A stretch of DNA of 42,454 nt from Frankiaceae bacterium. GTDB taxonomy: Bacteria; Actinomycetota; Actinomycetes; JAFAQI01. Below are positions 28,401 through 36,405 of the stretch, one piece after another. The DNA is taken from the NCBI GenBank assembly GCA_030840585.1, contig JAVEEG010000233.1, positions 1-42,454 of the forward strand. Reading direction: 5' to 3'. The notes under the pieces are model-generated. The model worked only from the letters and a program-made list of their open reading frames with translations. It did not search any database and had not been told where the DNA came from. The translations under genes were made by a program, and so were the position numbers. The stretch's first letter is position 1. The number at the start of each line of letters is the position of its first letter.

Positions 28401-28613
28401 CTTGCGACGAACGAGCACGGTCTTCATCGGATCCGCGAGCTCCATCGCCAAGGCGCTTCGCTTGCGACCATCGCCGCCGCGCTCAACGCCGCAGACTTCC
28501 ACACGCCTTCTGGCCTGCGTTGGCACAACGCCAGTGTTGCGCGAGTGCTCGCAGACATCGCGATCGTGGAGAGCGGCAAATCCGCGCAGGCGCGGAGCAT
28601 GGGGAGTAGTTAG
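25446..28613 (+). CDS. Receiver-like/PAS/degenerate GGDEF/EAL protein with C-terminal HTH-like domain
   Basis: Several PAS-like segments (e.g. VVSWNSAAERIYGWTAAEAIGQ, ILTWNRGATELYGYAEDEILGQ); DSLTGLPNR...RLGGDKFVIV; YQPVVEINTGRLIGVEALARW, VEVTETSL-type motif, DDFGTGYSS, AEGVET; C-term IRELHRQGASLATIAAALNAADFHTPSGLRWHNASVARVL. True start may be downstream of 25446. Confidence 0.93.
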   Translation: MSGPRRLAARDNLLMGVEVFVTDSGELGQVTMLVVEPDGRAASEVSSLLLAAGGNRLVVRGVSSLADAKKNWPQDDAVCLAVSLDSEAIGDVQILDSVRESLGAVAVIALIGKGDRALGLEAIQRGADDFLLKTEIAGGQLQHVVDCAVQRARYRAVSTSTTARWSEVVATLGDGLLVLDRAGRVTAMNPAAAQILGSHGTGIFDSESLQGIEAIVGRDGCELPQDERPAARTLTSGQSLTGVAIGVRDVIGDVRWMEMGTYPMFALNGRVEGVVVSIHDINERVAAEDAARVHDTMLDALGQAIIVTDPDDVVVSWNSAAERIYGWTAAEAIGQRAAKLVPPESADQAASVKRALLSHQTWTGEMLVRHRDGRLMCTFLTCTPAFDDRRELTAVIAASTDVTDRHSANQTRQALASIVMSTADAVFSKSLDGTILTWNRGATELYGYAEDEILGQNVSILSPHDTSGEVAALLAAVADGETVRGMETIRRRRDGSTVFVSITVSPVYDEAGAVIGASVIGRDLTDRRRLEEQVAKQSTHDSLTGLPNRILLEDRIAQAVRSAKRHSLSVAVLLVDLDQLGSINAQHGYLVGDLVLVAVAERLKSAIGANDTLARLGGDKFVIVCEGTADEATTVADRAGAALTPVIELDGLEVNVSSSIGIAVSPPVTARPELLLVAAQAAKNEARASGRSLWRVFDATRERQVTEQHALFDDLASAIAEQTLDVHYQPVVEINTGRLIGVEALARWCHPSRGWISPAYFVPLAEDSGLVAALDAFVLRQACRDAAKLRAGAFLPQDGYVAVNVSARNVGDGRLVERVCQEAADAHLPVDFLELEVTETSLMGNALGARTALETLRSLGMGVALDDFGTGYSSLTYLRQLPVTTIKVDRAFVQHMTSRSDDLAITASIIDLGHAVDLRTIAEGVETAEQLSLLHRLGCHAGQGFLWSPALPCDELIALIRRSPLGFQAATPTPSQRWKGRHGAALATNEHGLHRIRELHRQGASLATIAAALNAADFHTPSGLRWHNASVARVLADIAIVESGKSAQARSMGSS

Positions 28614-28804
28614 TCGTTCGTCGGCGCGTAGGAGTCGTCGTAACTTGCGAGCAGGACGCTTGCGCCGAGAGTGAACGCCGGCGGGAACACGTCAAAAATG
28701 CAGTGAAAGAAACAGACGTCTCGGTCGTCCCAGTCGGTGGGTATCGACTCGAGGAGCCAAATGGACGTTGCTCCGGCGCTGCTGGCGAACATGGTCGAGC
28801 GCAT
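28610..28804 (-). CDS. Small hypothetical protein
   Basis: 64-aa ORF MRSTMFASSAGATSIWLLESIPTDWDDRDVCFFHCIFDVFPPAFTLGASVLLASYDDSYAPTND preceded by an AAGGAG Shine-Dalgarno-like sequence. Confidence 0.45.
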   Translation of the reverse strand: MRSTMFASSAGATSIWLLESIPTDWDDRDVCFFHCIFDVFPPAFTLGASVLLASYDDSYAPTND

Positions 28805-29155
28805 GGGCTTCTCCTTGCGAAATGGTTCGCGCTTGCTGAGCGATTGCGATCCCGTTGGCGCCTGGCGATGGTCAGGCGCGCGGCGTTAAGTACGTCGCTC
28901 GCATCGGAGGGTGACCATGCTGTCTTCATCGACACCTCGAACAAAACCCTGTAGGCGTAGACGTCTCGAGGTCAGCCCGAGCGCCAGGACGCCCGTGGCC
29001 GCCGCCAGCCGCACGGCACCATCGCCATCCGCTCAACCGAGAGGCAGCCGCCCGCAAAGCCTCCCGAAGCCACGCAGGTCTGGTCTGGCTCTCCTCGGGG
29101 CGCCAACGCTCCGCCGCATCGCGCGTCGTGGGTAGCGGCACGCGCGTAGCGTGAG

Positions 29156-31312
29156 ATGGTGCCGGCTGACCAGTGGACCTCGAGTCAGCAGCCGGTGACG
29201 TTGGCGCAGTCCGGCGGGCTCGTCACGTTGGTGGAAGGAACCTCGTTCAGCCTGTCCGACCGGGCCGGCGACATCCACCCCGACGGCCCGAGCGGGATGT
29301 TCGTGCTGGACACCCGCGTGATCAGCCAGTGGCAGCTCCTGGTCGACGGGAACGCGCTTCAGTCGCTGTCGGTCGGGATCGAAGAGCCGTTCTCCGCCGT
29401 CTTCGTCGCCCGGGTCGCCGACGCGGCGGAGGATCACGCGACGACGTTGCTCGCGGTGCGACGACGTTGGGTCGGATCCGGGATGCGGGAAGAGGTGGAG
29501 CTGCGCAGCTACTCGCGCACTCCCATTACCGCCTCGGTGGAACTCCTCGTCGGCTCCGACGTCGCCGACCTATTCGACGTGAAGGCAGGCCGCGTCACAC
29601 CGGGCACCGAAGGCGGCAATCTGGACGACGACCTTCGGGTCAGCTCGGTACGCGGCGGTGTCCGCCGCGACGTCCACGTCACCGAATGCTCGACCGCGCA
29701 ACCCGGCGACATCACGGCGACCGGACTGCGCTGGAAGGTCACCCTCCCCCCGGGTGGCGTGTGGAGCACGTGCCTGGAGGTCGGCCTGTCCGTCGACGGC
29801 CACGCGCTGCCGCTGCAATACCGCTGCGGCGAGCCAGCTGAGGTTTCGCGTCCCACGCAACGGCTCGCGGGCTGGCGCCGGCACTCGCCCAGGTTCACGA
29901 ATTCCGACCCGCGGCTGGTGCGGGCCGTCGCCCGTGCGGTCGAGGACATCGGCTCCTTGGTGATCGAGGATCCCGTGCATCCTGAGTCGCCCGTGGTGGC
30001 CGCAGGCGCGCCGTGGTTCATGGCGTTGTTCGGCCGCGACTCACTGCTGACGTCGTACATGTCGTTGATCGTGGATCCCGTCCTCGCCGTCGGCGTCCTC
30101 AAGACGCTGGCGCGGTTGCAGGGGACGCGCGTCGACGTCGACACCGAAGAGCAGCCCGGACGGATCCTGCACGAGGTGCGGTTCAACTCGACGACCGCGA
30201 CGGACATCGATGACGGGCACATCTACTACGGCACCGCGGACGCGACGCCGCTGTTCGTCGTCCTCGTCGGGGAGCTCGCCCGCTGGGGCGTCGAACCAAG
30301 TGTCGTCGACTCGCTGCTGCCGCACGTGGACCGAGCATTGGAATGGATCGACCGCTACGGCGACCGCGACGGCGACGGCTACGTCGAGTACGAGCGATTG
30401 TCGTCCGCGGGCCTGGCGAACCAGGGCTGGAAGGACTCGTGGGACGGCGTGAGCGCCGCTGACGGTGCGCTGGCCCAGCCGCCTATCGCTCTCGCGGAGG
30501 TCCAGGGCTACGTCTATGCCGCCTACAACGCCCGGGCCGCGCTCGCGGCCGAGCGCGGCGACACGACGACGTCAGATCGCTACAAGCGGAAGGCCGCGCA
30601 CCTGCGGTCGGCCTTCAACCGCGACTTCTGGCTCGACGACATGGGCTGGTACGCGATCGCGCTCGATGGTGCCAAGCGGCCGGTCGATTCGATGGCCAGC
30701 AACATGGGCCACTGCCTGTGGAGCGGGATCATCGAGCCGGATCGCGCCGCCGGAGTCGCCGCGCACCTCAGCTCGGCCGCGATGCGCAGCGGGTGGGGGC
30801 TGCGGACACTGGCTGCGCCGATGGCGCGCTACGACCCGCTGAGCTACCACAACGGCTCGGTCTGGCCGCACGACACCGCGATCGCCGCGGCCGGCCTCAT
30901 GCGCTACGGGTTCGTTGACGAGGCAATCGCTCTCATCGAGGAACTTCTCGACGCGGCCAACCTCAGCGACGGCCGGTTGCCGGAGCTGTACGCCGGGCTC
31001 AGCCGCGACGACGTGTCCGTGCCCGTCGCCTATCCCAGCTCCTGCTCGCCGCAGGCGTGGGCGGCGGCCGCACCGTTGCTCATGCTGCGGACCTTGCTGC
31101 GGCTGGAGCCGCGCGGTGACGACCGACGCTACGAGCTGTCCCCCGTCGCGGGTGGGCCGGTAATCGACACGGTCGACCTGAACTTCGCCGGGACGAGGGT
31201 GACCATCCACGTCGCCGCCGGCGGTGACGTCGAGGTCAGCGGCTTGCCGGACGGGCTCGGGCTGGACGTCGTCCCGGCTCGGCGGCGGACCGGCCAGGCC
31301 GTCGAGAGCTGA
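29156..31312 (+). CDS. Glycogen debranching enzyme-type amylo-alpha-1,6-glucosidase
   Basis: N-terminal VTLVEGTSFSLSDRAGDIHPDGPSGMFVLDTRVISQWQL; WFMALFGRDSLLTSYMSL; YHNGSVWPHDTAIAAAGL; PSSCSPQAWAAAAPLLML. Confidence 0.92.
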   Translation: MVPADQWTSSQQPVTLAQSGGLVTLVEGTSFSLSDRAGDIHPDGPSGMFVLDTRVISQWQLLVDGNALQSLSVGIEEPFSAVFVARVADAAEDHATTLLAVRRRWVGSGMREEVELRSYSRTPITASVELLVGSDVADLFDVKAGRVTPGTEGGNLDDDLRVSSVRGGVRRDVHVTECSTAQPGDITATGLRWKVTLPPGGVWSTCLEVGLSVDGHALPLQYRCGEPAEVSRPTQRLAGWRRHSPRFTNSDPRLVRAVARAVEDIGSLVIEDPVHPESPVVAAGAPWFMALFGRDSLLTSYMSLIVDPVLAVGVLKTLARLQGTRVDVDTEEQPGRILHEVRFNSTTATDIDDGHIYYGTADATPLFVVLVGELARWGVEPSVVDSLLPHVDRALEWIDRYGDRDGDGYVEYERLSSAGLANQGWKDSWDGVSAADGALAQPPIALAEVQGYVYAAYNARAALAAERGDTTTSDRYKRKAAHLRSAFNRDFWLDDMGWYAIALDGAKRPVDSMASNMGHCLWSGIIEPDRAAGVAAHLSSAAMRSGWGLRTLAAPMARYDPLSYHNGSVWPHDTAIAAAGLMRYGFVDEAIALIEELLDAANLSDGRLPELYAGLSRDDVSVPVAYPSSCSPQAWAAAAPLLMLRTLLRLEPRGDDRRYELSPVAGGPVIDTVDLNFAGTRVTIHVAAGGDVEVSGLPDGLGLDVVPARRRTGQAVES

Positions 31313-32324
31313 TCACGCGCTCGTAGAGCGCAACGTGTTCTTCCACCACCCGCGCGGTAGAGAAGCGCGTCATGACGGCAGCACGGCAGGCAGCACGGTC
31401 GAGAGTCTGCGCGTCGATCACGCGCTTGGCCATGTCGTCCTCGTCCTCGCACAGATAACCGGTCAGCCCGTGCTCCACGATCTCCGGCGCCGCACCCATC
31501 GGGAAGGTCAGGACCGGCGTCCCCGCGGCCAGCGCCTCGACCATTACGAGACCGAACGGCTCCGCCCACCGGATCGGGTTCACCAGCGCACTGGCTCCCT
31601 GCAGCAGCATGGCTGCCTCGGCATGTGTCGCCTCGCCGACGTAGGTGACGTCGGCACACAGCAAGGGTTTGACGCATGCCTCGAACCAATCCCGTTCGGC
31701 CGGCTCGCGCATCTTGGCCGCGATCCGCAACGGAACGCCAGCGGCACGAGCGACCCGCGCGGCTGCATCGACGCCTTTGTCCGGGTGCATCCGACCGAGG
31801 AAAAGCAGGTAACCGCCGTCGCCCGGCCCAACGGTCACCTCGTCCGGGTCGAGGCCGTGGTGGATCACGCGCGTGACGTGCACACCCTGCAGCGAGGCCT
31901 GCACCGCCTGCGCGTGCGAGATCGCGATGACCGGCACGCGTCGCGCGAACGACTGATAGACGCGGCTGACCTCCGGCGTGAACGGACCGTGGCTGGTCGT
32001 CACGATCGGCGGTGCACCGCGCCGACGGCCGATCGCGGGCCCGGCGAGAGTGTGGTCGTGGACGACGTCGCAGGCGGAGAGGCGGTCGTGACCGAGGATG
32101 ACGTGGGCGAGTTCGACGGTCGTGATGCCGATCTCATCGGGGCGCGCCCGGCCGGTGTTGGCCACCGTCGGCACCGGACAGGTGCTGTCACCCGGTGCGA
32201 ACAACAGCACTTCGTGTCCGGCCGCGACGAGCCCGCGCGCCAACCGGTCGACGACGGCTTCCGTTCCGCCGTATAACGGCGGTGGCACCGGCACCCAAGG
32301 AGGGGCGAGCAGTCCGACTTTCAT
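31236..32324 (-). CDS. Glycosyltransferase family 4-like
   Basis: MKVGLLAPPWVPVPPPLYGGTEAVVDRLARGLVAAGHEVLLFAPG; VVHDHT; YLLFLGRMHPDKGVDAA; WAEPFGLVMVEALAAGTPVLTFPMGAAPEIVEHGLTGYL. Confidence 0.93.
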   Translation of the reverse strand: MKVGLLAPPWVPVPPPLYGGTEAVVDRLARGLVAAGHEVLLFAPGDSTCPVPTVANTGRARPDEIGITTVELAHVILGHDRLSACDVVHDHTLAGPAIGRRRGAPPIVTTSHGPFTPEVSRVYQSFARRVPVIAISHAQAVQASLQGVHVTRVIHHGLDPDEVTVGPGDGGYLLFLGRMHPDKGVDAAARVARAAGVPLRIAAKMREPAERDWFEACVKPLLCADVTYVGEATHAEAAMLLQGASALVNPIRWAEPFGLVMVEALAAGTPVLTFPMGAAPEIVEHGLTGYLCEDEDDMAKRVIDAQTLDRAACRAAVMTRFSTARVVEEHVALYERVISSRRPGRSAAEPGRRPARARPASR

Positions 32325-32529
32325 CGCGAGGACGCGGGTTGAGCAGCGATAGTGGTGCGCATCTGTGTCCGTCCCTGAGGCCGGCCACGACGTGTGGCCC
32401 GACCGAACTGGGCGGATGTCACCGGAGTTCCAGAGCAACGAAGCCGCAGCGGCCGACGATAGCACCGCGTGACCGGCTGAGATGTAGCGTCGACGTTGCC
32501 TAACCCCTGACTGCGCACATCCCATTCGA

Positions 32530-32794
32530 TGCGGCACGGCGCACTACCTAATCGAGGTCGGCTACACCCCGGATGCATGGAGCAGCCAGATCGACAACCA
32601 GCCCAACGTGGTCGACCGGATCACGCCCGCCGGTCACATCCAGCGGTGCGTTGCGTTCGTACCGCACCACCCCGTTGCTCACCGTCGCGCAGGGCATCGA
32701 ATCGATGAAGCGAGCGCAGCAGCTTCGGGACAAGTACACGCCCCCCACGACGGTCAACCTGGTGGAGTCGCAACCGGCGGCGAACACGCGCTGA
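32530..32794 (+). pseudogene. GYD-domain protein remnant
   Basis: HYLIEVGYTPDAWSSQIDNQPNVVDRITPA in one frame, then SGALRSYRTTPLLTVAQGIESMKRAQQLRDKYTPPT in another; resembles both ends of a GYD-domain protein with the middle missing. Confidence 0.55.
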
Positions 32795-32801
32795 CAATGG
32801 T

Positions 32802-33545
32802 CTAGGCGAGGGTGATGAGTGTCACCTCGCCACAGCCGGGGCAGTCGGCCGTACGTGTCGGCCGGCTGCTCGCGTCGACGACGAACTCGCGCAGGCTGAT
32901 CCGGTCCCCGCAAGCCGCGCAGCCGATCGACGCGGCGTACGTACTGCTGGGCGTTCCCGGCACCCGGCGCCGCCGGCGCCGGCCCTGACGGTCGGCATCC
33001 GCGCGGTCGATCAGGTCGTCGAGCGTGTCGCCCGCGATGAGTTGCGCGTACCCCGCGCTCACCATCCCGCCCGCGATCAGGCCGCGCATAGTGCGGCCGA
33101 CCCGGCCGATCGCGGCCATCGTCTGGACGTCGTCGATCGCCGGCAACGCACACACGAACTCGTCGCCGCTGTGACGGACGATCACGTCGTCCCTGCGAAG
33201 CGACAGATGCAATGCTCGGCCAGCGGCCGCCAGCAGCAGGTCCCCGCGATCGTGGCCCTCGCGTTCGTTCACGGCCTTCAAGTAGTTGACGCCGAACGAA
33301 ACGACCGACAACGGCGCGCAGTTGAGCCGGGCCCGGGTGATGACGCCCTGCATCTGGCGACGTCCCGCGTCTCGTTGCAGGGCGCCGGTGAGGCTGTCGC
33401 GGTGTCTGTTCCACTGAAAGGTCGCGGCCGTACGCCGGTCCGTGTCGACGAGACGCCGTTCCCGGCCAGTGGCACTGCAATCGATCGACGTCTCTGCCGC
33501 CGTAGCAGGGCCGACATCGGGTCGACTCTGCTCCGAGGCGCTCAC
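32802..33545 (-). CDS. GGDEF-domain protein (SGDEF variant) with C-terminal zinc ribbon
   Basis: DSLTGALQRDAGRRQMQG; RHSGDEFVCALP; C-term CAACGDRISLREFVVDASSRPTRTADCPGCGEVTLITLA. Confidence 0.85.
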   Translation of the reverse strand: MSASEQSRPDVGPATAAETSIDCSATGRERRLVDTDRRTAATFQWNRHRDSLTGALQRDAGRRQMQGVITRARLNCAPLSVVSFGVNYLKAVNEREGHDRGDLLLAAAGRALHLSLRRDDVIVRHSGDEFVCALPAIDDVQTMAAIGRVGRTMRGLIAGGMVSAGYAQLIAGDTLDDLIDRADADRQGRRRRRRVPGTPSSTYAASIGCAACGDRISLREFVVDASSRPTRTADCPGCGEVTLITLA

Positions 33546-34087
33546 GCTTGGTCCGTCCCTTTCGTTGTAGGCAGCTGCTCGGCGACGGCTGGGTCATCCA
33601 GCGCCTCGCCTGCGTCGTCGGGCCAACTCGCCGACGACGCCAGGCGCCGGAGCACCTGGGTGCCGGCTGACCGGCCCGATTCCGCCGGTACGACGAGCAG
33701 CACCAACCGGTCCTTGCCGCCGTGACCGATGCTCACGGTCGCCGGATCGAGCGTGCGGAACCAACCGAGCCGCACCAGCGCGTCGCCGAGGTGCAGTCGA
33801 CGTGGTTGGTCAGCGCTCCAGGCGTCGATGTTCAGCGAGACCCGGCTCGCCGTACGACCGAGCCGTTCGTTCACCGCGGGGAGCAACATTCGCAGCTCGG
33901 TCGCCGCGTCAATGCTGCGCGGCCACCAGGCTGCCGCGAACCGGCCCGGTTCGTCGGACGTGGCCCACACCAGCCGTGCATCTGAAACCGGTAACAGCTG
34001 GTCGGGCCCGGCGGGTGCGCCGTCGTCGTCGTAGCGCGAGCCAGCGAGATCGCGGTCATCCGAAGCTGTTACGGCGGGCGCCGTCAT
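33542..34087 (-). CDS. DUF5994-like protein
   Basis: ATSDEPGRFAAAWWPRSIDAATELRMLLPAVNERLGRTASRVSLNIDAW; 4-nt overlap with the GGDEF gene; family name from recollection. Confidence 0.65.
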   Translation of the reverse strand: MTAPAVTASDDRDLAGSRYDDDGAPAGPDQLLPVSDARLVWATSDEPGRFAAAWWPRSIDAATELRMLLPAVNERLGRTASRVSLNIDAWSADQPRRLHLGDALVRLGWFRTLDPATVSIGHGGKDRLVLLVVPAESGRSAGTQVLRRLASSASWPDDAGEALDDPAVAEQLPTTKGTDQA

Positions 34088-34284
34088 CGCACGCTGGCCT
34101 TTGGCGTGGTGTCGCAGATGCACCCTCGGATGAGCGCAGAACTCTTTGTCGCCGCGCAGTATCGGCCGGCAATGAGGTCGTGGGTCTCCGAGCGATGCCC
34201 GCACGTGCACTCGCGCTCCGCACCTGACCGCACGGCAACGTCGGGTGGTGGTAGTTGGCGGGTAAGGACTTTGTGACCGAACAT
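34084..34284 (-). CDS. Small Cys/His-rich protein
   Basis: MFGHKVLTRQLPPPDVAVRSGAERECTCGHRSETHDLIAGRYCAATKSSALIRGCICDTTPKASVR; stop overlaps downstream start (ATGA). Confidence 0.6.
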   Translation of the reverse strand: MFGHKVLTRQLPPPDVAVRSGAERECTCGHRSETHDLIAGRYCAATKSSALIRGCICDTTPKASVR

Positions 34285-34312
34285 GGCGTGTCCTTGCTGT
34301 AGAGAGTCAGGC

Positions 34313-34660
34313 TCAGCGATCCGTCGGATGCGCGGGTTTGCGCATGGTGCGTTGCAGCTGTGTGATGCGCGCGGTTCCGGCCGCGCCCGTGACAAGGGCG
34401 CCGGCGAGCGCGGCGACGAGCATCGCGACCGCGAGTGACATCCGTAGGTGCGCCCCGAAGAAATTGATCTGGACCGTGTGCGCGTTCTGGATCAGGAAGA
34501 CGGCCAACAGGACAAGTACGAAAGCCGCGACCGTCAAACCCACGTGCAGACTGCTGATCCGCGTCGGTCGCCGCCGAATGCGTCGTTCGGCTTCGGGTGG
34601 CGCCATCGACTGGGTCGAGGTCGTCGGGCGCACCGACGTTTCAGTGCTGGACTCGGTCAT
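34313..34660 (-). CDS. LapA-domain-like small membrane protein
   Basis: RRPTRISSLHVGLTVAAFVLVLLAVFLIQNAHTVQINFFGAHLRMSLAVAMLVAALAGALVTGAAG; QN...V.I.F.G motif between two TM segments. Confidence 0.8.
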   Translation of the reverse strand: MTESSTETSVRPTTSTQSMAPPEAERRIRRRPTRISSLHVGLTVAAFVLVLLAVFLIQNAHTVQINFFGAHLRMSLAVAMLVAALAGALVTGAAGTARITQLQRTMRKPAHPTDR

Positions 34661-34805
34661 GAGTACGCCGCCTGGCAGTCGCTGAACAGGAGGCGGCAAG
34701 AAAACACAAGGACCGGATGACTCCAGTCGCCCTAAGTGAGTTCAGTGTCGCACGAAACGGTCACGATGAACAGGCGTCGCACGCGTTGCCGAGGCGGCGT
34801 TGTCT

Positions 34806-35561
34806 CTATTCGAGAGTGGGGTCCAGGCCCTCAGTGACGACGCGACGCGCCACGTCGGTGAGCTTCAGATTGCGGTTACGGGCATAACGGCGCAAGCCAT
34901 CGAACGCCGCCTCCATCGTGAGTTGCCCGCGCTCCGCGAGAACGCCCTTCGCCTGTTCGATGACGACGCGACTGGTCAACGCGTTCTGCAACTGCTCGGA
35001 CAACACGTGGCTGCGATGGAGGGACCGGTGCTGAAGGATGCCGATCGTCGCGACGTCGGCCAACGCTTGGGCGAGCCGGCGATCGCCGAGCGGGACCTCG
35101 CGTGGCGATGCCATGAACAGGTTGAGCCCGCCGATGACCTGGTCACGCAGCCGCAGCGGGAGCGCCGCGACCGAACGGAATCCGGCCATGCCGGCGGCGG
35201 CGACGAACAATGGCCACCGCTCACGGTCAGCTTCGAGGTCACCGCTCGTCACCGCCGTACCGGTCCGGATACAGTCCAAACAGGGTCCTTGGTTGTTCTG
35301 CAGCTGGAACAACTCGAGAAGGCGCGACTCCTCGCTGGACGAAGCGACCAACGCCAGATTGCCCTTCTGGTCGTCGAGCAGCAGGCCGGCGGCGCTCGCA
35401 CCGAGGACCGCGACGCACGCGGTAACCAGCTGGTCCAGCAGGTCTACGACGTCGTAGTCGTCGACCAACGTGTCTGCCAGCCGCACGAAAGTGTCGGCAA
35501 GTGTGTGCTCGCGGGATTTGGCTCCCGCCCCGGTGTGCCCCGGGGGCTCGAGGTAGGTCAT
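34806..35561 (-). CDS. GAF-ANTAR regulator
   Basis: GAF segment (NNQGPCLDCIRTGTAVTSGDLEADRERWPLF) followed by ALTSRVVIEQAKGVLAERGQLTMEAAFDGLRRYARNRNLKLTDVARRVV. Confidence 0.92.
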   Translation of the reverse strand: MTYLEPPGHTGAGAKSREHTLADTFVRLADTLVDDYDVVDLLDQLVTACVAVLGASAAGLLLDDQKGNLALVASSSEESRLLELFQLQNNQGPCLDCIRTGTAVTSGDLEADRERWPLFVAAAGMAGFRSVAALPLRLRDQVIGGLNLFMASPREVPLGDRRLAQALADVATIGILQHRSLHRSHVLSEQLQNALTSRVVIEQAKGVLAERGQLTMEAAFDGLRRYARNRNLKLTDVARRVVTEGLDPTLE

Positions 35562-36274
35562 TCGTCCTCCAATGCGAAGCGTACGCGTCGTGCCACCACA
35601 TCGGTGGCTAGATCGGCGAGCGAACAGCCGTCGGCGAAGGCCCGTGCGCGCAGCATGAGGAACGCCTGGTCGATCGTCACCCCGGCCTGAGCCATCACGA
35701 TGCCGGTCGCCTGATGCACTTGCATCTGGTAGGACGCCCGCGACCGCTCGTCGTCGGCGAAGGCGCCCGTTCCATCCGTGTCGAGGTAGAGCAAGGCCAG
35801 CGCCGCCGCATCGGCGGCCAACAGCGCGGCCTGTAGCTCCGTTGCACCGAGTTCGCCGGGCCGGTCACGGTAGAGGTCGATTACACCGACACTGATCGCG
35901 CCCACCCGAAGCGGTAACGCGAACACTGCCCGCACGCCGGCCCCGGCGGCGGCGGACATGAACTCTGGCCATCTCTCGACGGTGACGTCGTCAGCGTCGT
36001 CGAGGTCCGGGAGCAAGACCGGAGCGCCACTTGACGCCGCGTCGATGCAGGGTCCCTCCCCCAGCGTCAACTGAAGATCCTCGATCTTTGCCGACACCGC
36101 ATCCGTCGCGCAGACCACCCCACGGTGCCCATCCGCCGTCACCATCGCGATCCCGGCGCCGGTCACCGACGACGTCGTCACGCAGAGCTCGCAGATGCGC
36201 AACGGTTGGGCAGCACGCTCTGGCCCCGACGCGGCGAGGAGGCGAGCCCAACGCTCTCGCTCGTCATCCATCAC
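35558..36274 (-). CDS. GAF-ANTAR regulator
   Basis: LGEGPCIDAASSGAPVLLPDL GAF motif; C-term VHQATGIVMAQAGVTIDQAFLMLRARAFADGCSLADLATDVV; 4-nt overlap with downstream paralogue. Confidence 0.92.
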   Translation of the reverse strand: MMDDERERWARLLAASGPERAAQPLRICELCVTTSSVTGAGIAMVTADGHRGVVCATDAVSAKIEDLQLTLGEGPCIDAASSGAPVLLPDLDDADDVTVERWPEFMSAAAGAGVRAVFALPLRVGAISVGVIDLYRDRPGELGATELQAALLAADAAALALLYLDTDGTGAFADDERSRASYQMQVHQATGIVMAQAGVTIDQAFLMLRARAFADGCSLADLATDVVARRVRFALEDE

Positions 36275-36405
36275 GGGAACTGGGCTCGAATCTCTGGCAA
36301 TCGCCGGCCCGCTGGCCTGACCGGTGTCGGCCTCGCAACGTGGGATCGCGCCCGCCGGCGCCGTAGGTCATGGCGGCGAATCAGCCATCGGTGCGGGGCA
36401 CGGAT

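Noticed and set aside
32548-33597. 349-aa minus ORF overlapping the SGDEF gene
   Set aside because: Arg/Gly-rich shifted frame of the GGDEF gene and antisense of the GYD remnant
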